Below are positions 29,926 through 42,299 of a stretch of 64,000 nt of DNA, one piece after another (position 1 is the stretch's first letter; the number at the start of each line of letters is the position of its first letter). Origin of the DNA: Hyalella azteca (lineage: Eukaryota; Arthropoda; Malacostraca; Amphipoda; Hyalellidae); contig NW_025932041.1 in assembly GCF_000764305.2 (NCBI RefSeq), positions 511,478 to 575,477 of the forward strand, given 5' to 3'. Under the pieces are notes generated by a model, which was not told where the DNA came from, made no database searches, and saw nothing but the letters and a program-made list of their open reading frames with translations. The translations under genes were made by a program, and so were the position numbers.

Positions 29926-30480
29926 TTTGACTAGCAAATAACTCACTTGATCTTGCATTTCGATTAACATCTTAAACTCGCATATTAAGGAAAAAAATTT
30001 CAAACACTCATGATCAATTTCTTGCCGGGGTCACCGGAGAGACCTAACCAAGCCAGGGCAGTGGATAAGCGGTGTTTAATCGCGATGAATAATTTTCTTC
30101 CAGTGCATTACGATGAATACTTTTAACTAGCAAATAACTCACATGATCTTGCATTTCGATAAACATCTTAAACTCGCAAATTAAGGAAAAAAATTCAAGC
30201 ACTCATGATCAATTTCTTGCCGGGGTCACCGGAGAGACCTAACCAAGCCAGGGCCGCGGATAAGCGGTGTTTAACCGCGATGAATCATTTTCTTCCATTG
30301 CATTACAATGAATATTTTTGACTAGCAAATAACTTACATGATCTTGCATTTCGATTAACATCTTAAACTCTAAAATTAAATGAAAACAATTCCAATCACT
30401 CATGATCAATTTCTTGCCGGGGTCACCGGAGAGACCTAACCAAGCCAGGGCCGCGGATAAGCGGTGTTGCGGCCGCGTAT
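29926..30480. repeat. 193-bp tandem repeat, nearly three copies
   Basis: Units share GACTAGCAAATAACTCAC and CTTGCCGGGGTCACCGGAGA plus GACCTAACCAAGCCAGGGC. The last copy runs into the GC-rich exon candidate at 30239-30525. Confidence 0.85.
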
Positions 30481-30525
30481 CATGGATACGCTGCGTGTAC
30501 GCTGCCGTGCCACGCACGACGCGGG
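30239..30525 (-). CDS. Unassigned GC-rich exon candidate
   Basis: On the minus strand an acceptor-like CACCCACCACCAGCAG is followed by an open frame reading AFARVVRGTAAYTQRIHD and then HRLSAALAWLGLSGDPG. The sequence is GC- and CpG-rich like the proven exons and unlike its surroundings. Its 3' part (about 30400-30460) lies in a 193-bp tandem repeat present nearly three times. That is the same arrangement seen at exon edges of the ENTREP-like gene on this strand. There is no recognisable family and no clear donor, and it could be an upstream exon of that gene or part of another repeat. Confidence 0.25.
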
Positions 30526-30544
30526 CAAACGCCTGCTGGTGGTG

Positions 30545-30870
30545 GGTGCGTGAGGTGTTCATGTGTCTGTGATGCGTGAACACTTGAATAGCAACTTTGG
30601 GTGCCAGTGCGTGAATACGAAACATTCGTGCAGGTAGTGGGACACTGCACATGGGATGTCCCGTTTTGTCCCTCACGTGTTTTGTCCCTCACGTGTTTTG
30701 TCCCTCACGTGTTTTGTCCCTCACGTGAGGTCCCTCACGTGTTCGTGAGGAGTTCATGTGTCAGTGATGCGTGAACACTTGAATTGAAACTTTAGGTGCC
30801 AGTGCGTGAAAACGAAACATTCGTGGAGATGGTGGGACACTGCACATGGGATGTCCCGTTTTGATCCAGT
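30545..30870. repeat. Duplicated 130-bp segment and 16-bp array
   Basis: GTTCATGTGTCTGTGATGCG and GGACACTGCACATGGGATGT occur twice. Between them TCCCTCACGTGTTTTG is repeated about four times (30667-30735). Confidence 0.8.
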
Positions 30871-30874
30871 GGAC

Positions 30875-31890
30875 GATGCCATACGCAGGCTAACAAGCGC
30901 GTCAAAATGGCGGGAAGTTCGAAATTGTTCCGCATATATAAGCGTCTTATACATGTAGTTCACTTGATTGCATCGTATTAGAAATTTGTCAAACTTTTGC
31001 TTAGGTGTTATGTGAGCTTAAAATGGAACTGCGTTCTCTAGCCTGTACTTGAGAGGTGTTCTAGCTGAGTGTCGCGGTTATGATACATGATAAAATGTTT
31101 ATAATTTAGCCTAAAGCATGTAAAGTGACTTATATGTACTATATTGTGGGTCAATTCTTTGTAATACTGGCTTCTGATAAATGATTTATTGACTGGTATT
31201 TATTGTGAATGTATATATGTTGGCTAACATTCCCATTCCATGAGTGGGACTAATTAAATAAACTGATGATGACTGTAAAATATGTTGGTATCAGCCATGC
31301 ATGTTGGCAACACATTGTTGGCACCTCTCACGATTTTAAGCGTCGAAGTCAATATCACGATGTCTGTTGGAACACTAACAAGGCTAATACTGAACACTCC
31401 TCTGATTTTTAAAGATCGATTCAACAGTTAATGATAACGAATTGGGAACACGCAGCTGTGGTAAAAATTCCAACAGAAAATGTACATCCCGTCATGAATG
31501 AAGCTTCTCACATATGCTGGTGAGTAATAACTTTATTACGCCCTGAAATCAGTTAAAATTTGTTACTACTATATTCGTAAGTTAAAACTCATGAGGCTGC
31601 TCTGCATGGGATCATCTTTTACCTTAATTGTTGCTTCCTATCCTAAAGCTTTCACATGATGCCATGATTCATCCTAAATGAATCTTTAGAGAAATTATAT
31701 CCATTGGTTCAATATCTGGATTATGATTATTTGAATATTCTACCTTGAATTACCTAAAAAATAAAAAAAAATAACCAAGAGGGGTTATCCCTCCTTATAG
31801 GCTAACTATACTGCCTTATAGCGGAATGACTAGAGACGTAGCGACCAAAAACACACGACGCAAGGGCGTGTCTGAAGTTAGCGTTTCAGC
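30875..31890. other. No gene seen
   Basis: AT-rich sequence with short frames only. Confidence 0.35.
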
Positions 31891-31894
31891 TGTA

Positions 31895-32068
31895 ACTTCA
31901 AAAAATATAACTCTGTATTCACTGCAGTGAGTGACAGAGAGCGCATTTTCTCGTCGACGAAAACTTGAGGTCACGGACAGACGGACGGACGGACGGACAG
32001 ACAGACAGACGGACGGACGGACACGGCGAGTGCATTTTTTCCATAAATGAGAAAATGCGCTAAAAAAC
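31895..32068 (-). mobile_element. Dispersed element D, copy 2
   Basis: Reverse orientation, with an expanded (GGAC/AGAC)n run at 31975-32020. Confidence 0.75.
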
Positions 32069-32069
32069 A

Positions 32070-33280
32070 GAGAATTAGTTTTATTGAAAATTTCCAACGT
32101 AATACATATATAATACAATGTAATACGTTTGTATTTACGTTGTAAATACATTTAAATTTTTTGTATTTACAGCGTAAATACAAACGAATATCACGTTTTG
32201 TAATTTACTCGTGAATACTCGTGTAACTGAGGCGTCAGTGATTTTCTGCATAGACGCTGAATAAAAATAAAAGGTACATTGAATGTGCCAAGAAGCAAGA
32301 TTAGGACTCCACAGATCCGTAATTAATCTTATAATTAATTAATCTTAATCTACTTATAACATGAAGAAGCATACTAGTAAATATTCATGCTGGAATAATA
32401 TGCACATCATTTTTAATTGTTAATATTCCATACATTTTTCTGAATAATCATGATGTTCTATTCTTCGATAGCCAAATATATTTACTAGCTAGTAACTAAT
32501 TTCAAACTTTCTCTAATACAATATACAATAAATCAGCTCCCATTAATGCATTCAGCAGCAGCCTTAAGAAGTTTTTCTTTCTTCACTACAGAGTCGCAAC
32601 TTAAAAAAAATTCTTATGTTCAGGCTAGTATTTTGGTAAGGGAAAATGTTTAATATATCAAGCACTTGCACGTGCCGTGAGGGTCACACGGTCGATAGTC
32701 AGCACGAAAGCTAAGATTGAAACAGGGAAGAATAAATAATACATTTCATTAAAACTGGCATGCTATATAAATATAACTGCTTAGCTCTGTTAGCTTCGTT
32801 ACTCGAAGTATTCTTACAGTGCATATGCAAGGCATGTAACCAGTGATTGCTAAGTGGCAAAATAAACTTCTATCTAAATATCAACTATTGATCGCTCAGA
32901 GAAAGCTTTTCCTAAACGAACATTCGTTCTATTCTCCTGACATCAATTAATCAATCTTTATGCAACGATATAAAAACATCATTGGTCAATATTTCATGAA
33001 TGAATCTCGTTCATCAGATTTATGGACATGCATATTGTTGTTTTCAACATGCATTGGTTACGTTCCATTTTGTAGAAAAATAATGGCACTCGGCGTTTTC
33101 ATTGAAACTGCCAGAGAATGATTTACGAGCCCATGCTGCTCTGGCGCAACAGCTCACCGTTCGTGAATGAAGCATGAATGTTGAAGAATGAAGTTATCAA
33201 CATATGTGTTCGTTGCTTGACGACAGGTAAATTGTGTGTAGCGCAGACCGCTGTAAGCGACCAATAAGTAACGACCAATA
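32070..33280. other. No gene seen
   Basis: AT-rich. A short inverted pair around TTTACGTTGTAAATAC (32130-32180) borders element D. Confidence 0.35.
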
Positions 33281-33289
33281 CCAGACTTC

Positions 33290-34147
33290 TACCCTATCTC
33301 CATGGGAGAGGCTAATGGACTTGTACCCTAACATCATAGTGGGACTAATAGACTTGTACCCTTTCTCCTGGAGGGTCACTAGCAGACATGTACCCTATCT
33401 TCATAAGTGACTATAGCAGACATATACCCTATCTCTATGATTGACTGGCAGACATGTACCCTATCTTCATAAGTGACTATAGCAGACATATACCCTATCT
33501 CTATGATTGACTGGCAGACATGCACCCTATCTCCATAAGTGACTATAGCAGACATATACCCTATCTCTATGATTGACTAGCAGACATTTACCCTATCTCC
33601 ATAAGTGACTAGCAGACATTTACCGTAGGTATCTCTATGACTGGCAGACATGCACCCTATCTCCATGAGTGGGACTAACAGACTTGACACACATCTACCC
33701 TATCTCCATGACTATGAGTGGGACTAACAGACTTGACATACAGCTACCCTATCTCCATGAGTGGGACTAACAGACTTGACACACATCTACCCTATCTCCA
33801 TGAGTGGGACTAACAGACTTGACACACATCTACCCTATCTCCATAAGTGGGACTAACAGACTTGACACACATCTACCCTATCTCCATGATTGGGACTAAC
33901 AGACTTGACACACATCTACCCTATCTCATTAAGTGGGACTAACAGACTTGACACACATCTACCCTATCTCCATAAGTGGGATTAACAGACTTGACACACA
34001 TCTACCTTATCTCCATGAGTGGTACTAACAGACTTGACACATATCTACCTTATCTCCATGAGTGGGACTAACAGACTTGACACACATCTACCTTATTTCC
34101 ATGAGTGGGACTAACAGACTTGACACACATCTACCCTATCTCCATGA
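33290..34147 (+). repeat. Composite minisatellite, 43-bp main unit
   Basis: The left part mixes AGCAGACATATACCCTATCT and GGCAGACATGYACCCTATCT units. The right part has about 12 units of GGGACTAACAGACTTGACAC plus ACATCTACCCTATCTCCATGAGT. It stops at a single N. Confidence 0.9.
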
Positions 34148-34148
34148 N

Positions 34149-34330
34149 AGGTTAACCACGCAGGCGTCTACCACATCACCACGCGCGAGGTTAACCACAC
34201 AGGCGTCTACCACATCACCACGCACGAGGTTAACCACGCAGGCGTCTACCACATCACCACGCACGAGGTTAACCACGCAGGCGTCTACCACATCACCACG
34301 CGCGAGGTTAACCACACAGGCGTTTTCACC
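34149..34330 (+). repeat. 39-bp tandem array
   Basis: Four and a half copies of AGGTTAACCACGCAGGCGTC plus TACCACATCACCACGCRCG. It begins right after the single N at 34148, so its contact with the previous array may be an assembly join. Confidence 0.85.
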
Positions 34331-34959
34331 TCTTCATGTGTAGCAAGTCACAAATATTTTTACGTGCGCATCTTTACGATTAGCAGTATTAGTGGTACAA
34401 TGTGCTAGCTGGTACTTTTTACACTAATCTACCAGTTATTGCCCGCGTTATCTGTGTCCATATGCGTACAAATCACGAAGTGTTATCTGTGATTATCACT
34501 CGTAATGCCATGTGCAATGCCCTGTGAAATGCATTAAAGGGTATCAGCCAGGAAAAGTTCTGGAAATTATCCTCAATTATTGTAGAAACTTTTTGTTGCC
34601 GTGTTTTCACACTAAGTTACAACGTGGTACACACAACGCGATGATTTTACCGTGTCATTCCATCGATCTTCTACAGTTTATATCTTCATTGATTTAGCAT
34701 CGCCTTGGATCTGTATTCAATTGCAATTTTTTCCAGAAATAAAAATAGAAGTAGCTCTGCGATAAAAAGTGAACAGAGTCTAAAACAGTTTATTAAGCTG
34801 TTCATATATCTGTGTGAGCTGAATTACTTTTAACTTGTTTCTTGAGACAAAGGAAAATTTTTTATGGTCAGCCTGACGCGTAGGAGAAAAAAATTCGGCA
34901 AAAGCATATTTTTGCGTATTTTGTACAAATGAGTTATAAACAACGCATCCCTCAAGAAT

Positions 34960-35045
34960 TAATGTGTCATTATTGCAAAAAATGCTAACATAATCATTAT
35001 TGCAAAAAATGCTAACATAATACAAAATGCTAACATAATCTCATA
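34960..35045 (+). repeat. Short 27-bp array
   Basis: ATTATTGCAAAAAATGCTAA plus CATAATC repeated two to three times. Confidence 0.7.
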
Positions 35046-35454
35046 AAGTTAAATGGAATTTATTCTCACAAGCGTAGACTTGAGTGTCTAGGAGAGGACC
35101 AAATTCGGGACTTATGGTAAACTAACTCTAAATCACACCACATCATTGTTCTAATGATGAAATGCTCATACAGCGGTGCAGTCTATGTTCCTTATTTCAT
35201 TATACTTGTTAAAAATTAATAATCCAATTGGCATATTGTAATAATAAATTAAAATTCAACGTCAATTACGTCACGACTTTACTGATACCAGAAAAATACT
35301 TTCAAAAATATTTACAGAGACAACATAGCTATTCTATGAAGTCAGTGAATACATAATAATATGCGTTTAAAAATTACTTTTTTTAAAGACAACACTTCTG
35401 AAAAATCGAGTGTCTTTGTTGTTACACATGTACAATGAATTTCTAATTTTATTT

Positions 35455-35790
35455 TCAAATATTAAAAATATTAATTTGACTTTTTTTAAAATTCAAAATT
35501 TTTTAAAATGTTCAAAATTATTTATTCTGTCAACTGATTCATATATTGTCTCTAAGACTCTGACTTTATGCAAGTGTGCAAAATTTCAGATCGATTGGAC
35601 AAGTAGATATGTGTCAAATATTGGTTATAAGATTTGTAGCAGACAAAATTATTCATTTTTTTAATTTTTAAAATCATTTATTCCGTCAATTGATTCATGC
35701 ATAGTCTCAAACTTTACGCAAGTGTGCAAAATTTCAGAGCGATTGGACAGGTAGAAGTGTGTCAAATATTGATTATTAGATTTGTAGCAG
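35455..35790 (+). repeat. Two copies of a segment of about 170 bp
   Basis: Both share CTGTCAAYTGATTCATR, GCAAGTGTGCAAAATTTCAG and GATTTGTAGCAGACA. Confidence 0.75.
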
Positions 35791-35794
35791 ACAT

Positions 35795-36075
35795 ACAAAC
35801 AAGAAGTGAAGTTAAAGTAGAAGTTAAGTGAAGTTAACACGTGAAGTGAAGTTAACACGTGAAGTGAAGTGAACACGTGAACAAGAAGTGAAGTTAAAGA
35901 AGAAGTTAAGTGAAGTTAACACGTGAAGTGAAGTGAACACGTGAACAAGAAGTGAAGTTAACACGTGAACAAGAAGTCAAGAAGTGAAGTGAACACGTGA
36001 ACAAGAAGTGAAGTTAACACGTGAACAAGAAGTCAAGAAGTGAAGTGAACACGTGAACAAGAAGTGAAGTTAAAG
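35795..36075 (+). repeat. GTGAAGTTAACACGTGAACAAGAA array
   Basis: Irregular higher-order array built from GTGAAGTTAA, CACGTGAA and CAAGAA words. Confidence 0.85.
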
Positions 36076-36208
36076 AGAATTGTTGTAAAATTGAAGAAGA
36101 TCAGAGAAGAAGCACCACAAGAGCTGGGATTGTAATCATTAGCGATTTTCTTCCTCTGAGTTGTTTTGACGACACAATGTGATGCCACCTCGGCCTGCAG
36201 CACTGCAG

Positions 36209-36246
36209 CTGTCTCTTATACACATCTAGATGTGTATAAGAGACAG
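36209..36246. other. Nextera mate-pair junction adapter left in the assembly
   Basis: CTGTCTCTTATACACATCT is directly followed by its reverse complement AGATGTGTATAAGAGACAG. This is the Tn5 mosaic-end junction used in Illumina mate-pair libraries. In translation it gives the well-known contaminant peptide YTHLDVYKRQ. An N follows at 36249. Confidence 0.97.
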
Positions 36247-36249
36247 ACN

Positions 36250-37325
36250 AACAAAGGCGCATGTCCATATGTCTCAACAAAGGCGCATGTCCATATGTCT
36301 CAACAAAGGCGCATGTCCATATGTCTCAACAAAGGCGCATGTCCATATGTCTCAACAAAGGCGCATGTCCATATGTCTCAACAAAGGCGCATGTCCATAT
36401 GTCTCAACAAAGGCGCATGTCCATATGTCTCAACAAAGGCGCATGTCCATATGTCTCAACAAAGGCGCATGTCCATATGTCTCAACAAAGGCGCATGTCC
36501 ATATGTCTCAACAAAGGCGCATGTCCATATGTCTCAACAAAGGCGCATGTCCATATGTCTCAACAAAGGCGCATGTCCATATGTCTCAACAAAGGCGCAT
36601 GTCCATATGTCTCAACAAAGGCGCATGTCCATATGTCTCAACAAAGGCGCATGTCCATATGTCTCAACAAAGGCGCATGTCCATATGTCTCAACAAAGGC
36701 GCATGTCCATATGTCTCAACAAAGGCGCATGTCCATATGTCTCAACAAAGGCGCATGTCCATATGTCTCAACAAAGGCGCATGTCCATATGTCTCAACAA
36801 AGGCGCATGTCCATATGTCTCAACAAAGGCGCATGTCCATATGTCTCAACAAAGGCGCATGTCCATATGTCTCAACAAAGGCGCATGTCCATATGTCTCA
36901 ACAAAGGCGCATGTCCATATGTCTCAACAAAGGCGCATGTCCATATGTCTCAACAAAGGCGCATGTCCATATGTCTCAACAAAGGCGCATGTCCATATGT
37001 CTCAACAAAGGCGCATGTCCATATGTCTCAACAAAGGCGCATGTCCATATGTCTCAACAAAGGCGCATGTCCATATGTCTCAACAAAGGCGCATGTCCAT
37101 ATGTCTCAACAAAGGCGCATGTCCATATGTCTCAACAAAGGCGCATGTCCATATGTCTCAACAAAGGCGCATGTCCATATGTCTCAACAAAGGCGCATGT
37201 CCATATGTCTCAACAAAGGCGCATGTCCATATGTTTCAACAAAGGCGCGTGTCCATATGTCTCAACAAAGGCGCCTCTCCATATGTCCCGTCAAAGGCGC
37301 ATGATTATATATCTCGTCAAAGGCG
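36250..37325 (+). repeat. 26-bp tandem array, about 41 copies
   Basis: CAACAAAGGCGCATGTCCAT plus ATGTCT, almost perfect until the last four units. All three plus frames are open through it because a 26-bp unit cycles through every frame, giving the same 26-residue repeat in each. No start, splice or composition evidence supports a gene. Confidence 0.95.
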
Positions 37326-37329
37326 TGTG

Positions 37330-38280
37330 TTCATTTCAGCGAGTTTGTAGATGGCGTTGCTGTCGTGCATATATGTATATCTGTATCCTAAAATCTATTC
37401 ACATGAGAAACACAAATATATAAGTTGTGTGTTGAGTGTTTCCCTATTAGCATTTCTCGAGATAACTGTTAAAATGTATAATAGTTCTGAATAAAATTCA
37501 GTTACATGACCTTCTGCAGTATTTAAAAAGTCCAGGCTGCTATTGCTACATATGTGCGGATTTCTGTCAGTTCATAGTCACTCTATAAATAAATGTTAAT
37601 AGCTAAGTAAATATAACTTCCCTAGAATACGTATATTTCAGACTAAACTGTGCAATTCGTATTCGCATTCTGAACCATAGTTAATGTGAAATACCAGCAA
37701 GCCACGTGTCTATTGCAATCAAAAGGACGTTAGAATAAGTCGTAAATTTCCCTTCGCTCGATATGGTTGCAAAGAAGTACCACATGTTGCCGATAATTGC
37801 GTCCATCACACATGCTAATAATATATAATACTAATCATTAGTATTACATATTAATTATAATATAATACTAATCATTAAGCAGACATTCGAAATTATATTC
37901 AATGTTATGCGTCAGTATACTGAAATGTCAGTACTCGTCTTCGCCTTCAAATTATTGAGTAAATAATGTGAATCAGATACAGTATATAATCTTGTCGTTG
38001 GTTTGCAATCGAACAATAAATGTGAAAGACACCAACAATGAAGAACTGGGTGATTTATTCAGAAACTTGATAGAATCAAAAAAACTTTTATTGAAGTAAT
38101 TTACTTCCACACTCAAGGGGAAGTAGTGTTAAAATAATTTGTAAATGCTGGTTTAAATCCGTTTATTGTTTATTTTATTTGTTTTAGTGTAGTTTTTCTA
38201 TAAAGGTTTAAACCTTTATAGAACAACTTCTTTTTTAATCATTGAGAAGCTTCATTTATTTCTCTTATAAATGTTTACGT
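37330..38280. other. No gene seen
   Basis: AT-rich. A small duplicated ATAATATAATACTAATCATT block lies at about 37818-37876. Confidence 0.35.
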
Positions 38281-38284
38281 CACG

Positions 38285-38595
38285 GTACAAGTGTTTTACA
38301 GAAGAGATGGGTGTTTTAACGCAGAAATGGGTGTTTTACAGAAGAGATGGGTGTTTTAACGCAGAGATGGGTGCATTACAGAAGAGATGGGTGCTTTACA
38401 GAAAAAATTGGTCCTTTATAGATGAGATGAGTGCTTTAACGAAAAAATGGGTGCTCTACGGAAAAGATGGTCGCTTTACAGAAGAGATGGGTGCTTTACA
38501 GAAGAGAACTGTGATTTACAGAAAAAAGAGGGGCGCTTTACAGAAGAGATGGTGCTATACAGAAGAGATTAGCGCTATATAAAAGAGATAGGAGC
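38285..38595 (+). repeat. 20-bp degenerate array
   Basis: TTTACAGAAGAGATGGGTGC-type units, about 15 copies, with drift. Confidence 0.85.
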
Positions 38596-38599
38596 TTTA

Positions 38600-39410
38600 C
38601 TGAACATGCACTATGCATGTTCTGAGATCATGTATATCTAGATCAGATTTCTTTATGATTTTCCGCTCAACGGATAGCTCAGGTAAGCGCCTGAAATATT
38701 CATTGTTTAATAGCTAATGAAAACTCATTGGAGATTGTTATCGGCCGAGAAGTTGTTTTCTTATGTTGGGGTCTATTCAATAAATAAGCAAACAAATTCT
38801 GGATTCCCTAAACTTTTAATAAATAACTATAATAATAAACAAATGACGGATACGAGAATACAAATGAATAAACCGTTTTTTTCTTTAGCACTTCTAACTC
38901 CGGCCTCAGGTTTCGGAGCCTTTCTGAAAATGCACGAATAAACTAATTATGGACACTAACACATCAGAATATAATGCAAACTTGGCAAAAATTAGTATAG
39001 TAACAGATTAATACAAGTAATGATATTCATAGTCGCCTATATAAACTACTGGATATATGTAAACATGACTATCACATGAATAACTAGACGTAATACCTAC
39101 ACGCACGTACCTCTGTGGTGGGATTCCCATACAATGACGAAATACATAGCGCATTTAAACGAGGTCACGTCAAAGGTGAATCAAAACTCTAAACGATAAA
39201 TTCAGGAGTCCTATTGCGATCCCTTACACCGGTGTACGAGAAATCACATGGTTAATTTAAAATAAGAGTGGTAGCAAACGACAAGGTTAACCAGTGAGCT
39301 TCAAGAGCAGCATGACAGTGAACATCAATATTGCGGATTGATGGAACGCAGCCTTAATATAGTACTTTATCGAATTTAGTCTCGCTCAATTTTGGGTTAA
39401 AAAGAAAACT
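38600..39410. other. No gene seen
   Basis: AT-rich sequence with short frames only. Confidence 0.35.
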
Positions 39411-39411
39411 G

Positions 39412-39570
39412 CATACCGGACCTGATTGGTAATCATTTCATCGTCCTGGATCTGATTGGTAATCATTTGATCGTCCTGGACCTGATCGGTTATCATTTGA
39501 TCCTCCCGGACTTGATCGGTAATCATTTGGTCGTCCCGGATCTGATTGGTAATCATTTCATCATTATTGG
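39412..39570 (+). repeat. 30-bp tandem array
   Basis: Five copies of GATCTGATTGGTAATCATTT plus GATCGTCCTG. Confidence 0.85.
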
Positions 39571-39704
39571 GAAGCTTGCAATGATAGAAGTGTGTCTTGT
39601 ATTGATGGTCGGCCGCCATGACAGAGATAAACGATGCCAATTCAGTGATGGATATAAGGCAGCGGTTGTGTGTGTTTATAACCACACAACTGCTGCACAG
39701 CCTC

Positions 39705-39885
39705 TGAGTGCCATGCAGTTCTGCTGGTGCAGTGAACGCCACTGACACCACCAAAATTAAGGTATGCTGGTGCAGTGACCGCCGCTGCCACCACCAAAAT
39801 TAAGGTAAAGTCTACTGGTGCAGTGAACGCCACTGCCACCACCAAAATTAAGGTCTACTGGTGCAGTGAACGCCACTAAAAGAAA
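39705..39885 (+). repeat. Array of about 44 bp
   Basis: Four copies of CTGGTGCAGTGAACGCCACT plus GCCACCACCAAAATTAAGGT with variable spacers. Confidence 0.85.
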
Positions 39886-39889
39886 AGTT

Positions 39890-40790
39890 TATAAAGGAAA
39901 CATCATTAATTCCTCATGACTTAATATAGTCGTAAACTAGTGTACATGAAATGAAATGCACCAAAGCTGATTTATTACAGCATAGTTATACATAATCACT
40001 GGTTCACAACATACTATATATATCGGGACAGAGCAATGGATGATGTTAGTGATATTATATCCACTGCGTTAAAATTTAATCTTAATTATCATGAACAAGA
40101 ATTTGGGAGAGGGTTTTAAGCGCAACTGCTGTGAAACATGTACGCTGGCGTGACAAATACAAATAAATACGCTTTTACGAGATCACTAAATGCATGTGCC
40201 TGGACCAGGAATGTTCACTTGGTCAATAAAGTTCTGAAGAATAATTAGACGTTGTGACGTCGAGACTGCTTCGATTGAAACGGACAAAGCTATATTTGTT
40301 GAAGTAGCCTTATTAATGCCGAGCACAATAATGTAAAATCATAAAGACCATCACCGGAATAAATTTCATCTCGTATCGTTTTTTATTCATCTACAACCCA
40401 GTCAATTTTCGTAAACCATAAATTTTTAAATTAATATAAATGTTCAGATCCATGGCTTCGTGTAGCCGTCTTTGGAGTCGCCCTGACAAATCGACATCAA
40501 TAGCCGCGAGGGGAGATTCAAAGGGCCTGTGTTGCTGTGTCGCTGAAGACCTGAATTATTCACATCCACAAGACTCCGATCAATTGACAAATGCGCTCTG
40601 AAGAAAACTCCCAATCTAGTTGTTGATGTCACGCTCGTACAGATGTTTCTTTCAGGCCGCGGCCTTTCTTATTATAGACTAGAATTGATTTTTTAAAGTT
40701 GAAATTGTAATTCATTTTGCTTCGGAACCAAATTTTTTGGCGTCTCTGCTGTGACTCATATGGAATTTTAAACTCTCAAATATTCACGCA
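39890..40790. other. No gene seen
   Basis: Mixed-composition sequence. A short frame at 40444-40632 on the minus strand has no recognisable features. Confidence 0.35.
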
Positions 40791-40794
40791 ATAC

Positions 40795-40975
40795 GCAATA
40801 TACGCAAACAAAAGGTAAAATACGCAAACAACAGGTAATATACGCAAGCAACAGGTAATATACGCAAACAACAGGTAATATACGCAAGCAACAGGTAATA
40901 TACGCAAGCAACAGGTAATATACGCAAGCAACAGGTAATATACGCTAGCAACAGGTAATCTATTAAAGGAATTAA
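40795..40975 (+). repeat. 20-bp tandem array
   Basis: About nine copies of TATACGCAAGCAACAGGTAA. Confidence 0.9.
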
Positions 40976-41204
40976 CAGGTAAAAACAGAAGAAAATAAGA
41001 CAGTAAGCAATGCGGTGACAAGTATTAAAGAGGTTGGCTATCAACGCTGATGCTATTTATGAATGCGCCTTGAACTCTTAAATTCAGGGACACTTTTGAA
41101 GGTTTCAATGGCACCTTCTGTCAATGATAAAACGTCCGTCTAATTCAATAGAGATTACGGCGACAAAAGAAACAATTATCCTGTCGGGCTGTTGTCCTAG
41201 TCAG

Positions 41205-41497
41205 ACCATGTGTGCCACAAACTGCAATGCCACGTTGTACCCCCTCATCATGTGGCACAAGGTGTGCCACAAACTGCAGTGCCACGTTGTACACCTCATC
41301 ATGTGACACAAGGTGTGCCACAAACTGCAGTGCCACGCTATATCCATCATCATGTGACAAAAGGTGTGCCACAAACTGCAGTGCCACGCTGTACCCCTCA
41401 TCATGTGACACAAGGTGTGCCACAAACTGCAGTGCCACACTGTACCCCTCATCATGTGACACAAGGTGTGCCACAAACTGCAGTGCCACGCTATTTT
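41205..41497 (+). repeat. 51-bp tandem array
   Basis: Nearly six copies of GTGCCACAAACTGCAGTGCC plus ACGCTGTACCCCTCATCATGTGACACAAG. The unit length is a multiple of three, so several frames look open on both strands. Confidence 0.9.
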
Positions 41498-42159
41498 GAG
41501 ACAATCATAGGCTACAGCTACCTACATTCACTCCATTGACTTATGTTCACAAAAGAATTACATTTTCGTGAAAGTGGTACACGAATAATTTTCTTTAGTG
41601 CACAGACAATCAAACGCTAAAAATAGCATTTACGCTCGAGTTCTATTTCTTATTTATGAAAAGAAGTTTATTCAGCCGTTCGCTCGAGTAACAAGTGTTC
41701 CGAACATGACGGCACACTCGCGAATGTTTTACACGGATATGTAATTATTTGTATTTCGATTGTCAGGTCTAAATACATATTTTTTCATGCAGTATTGCAT
41801 TAGGTCTGCTGGCTGGGATATTCGTTACTTAACGTAAATAAAATATCCAAATAAAAAGGATAAGAGATAAAATAAAAAGAACAAGATTTGAATATTCATG
41901 ATTTCTACAGAAATATTCGAAGCGCACGTTCAAGTATATTTCAGTGAGGCCTGATCATATTTTCGAAAGAAATATGTTCATTAATCTATAAAAAGTTGGC
42001 TGAATCATCAATAATTAATTGCAGTAGAGTAAAGAAGAGCCTGCATTCACAGCACGCGTGCTAAGCGTCACTGGGTTCGATTGTTACCGATACTCTGTGG
42101 AATAACTACCATGTTACCCATACAATATGTCACCGATACCATTTGTTGCTGCAGCGGGC

Positions 42160-42296
42160 CATACTTTCAAAACTCGCTATGTTAGCGTAAATAATTACGC
42201 TCTATTTTCTTGTCTATGATTGGTGGATTTTGCTTGAAAGGCTGTCAATGATTGGCTGATGAACTTACGATCTCTTAACTTTTTTTGAAAGTATGG
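42160..42296 (-). mobile_element. MITE family M1, copy 3
   Basis: Reverse orientation. The central palindrome has decayed to CGTAAATAATTACG. Confidence 0.85.
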
Positions 42297-42299
42297 CCC

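Noticed and set aside
36230..37423. Plus-strand frames of nearly 400 codons
   Set aside because: They are translations of an adapter plus a 26-bp tandem array. The same peptide repeats in all three frames, and there is no start, splice or composition support.
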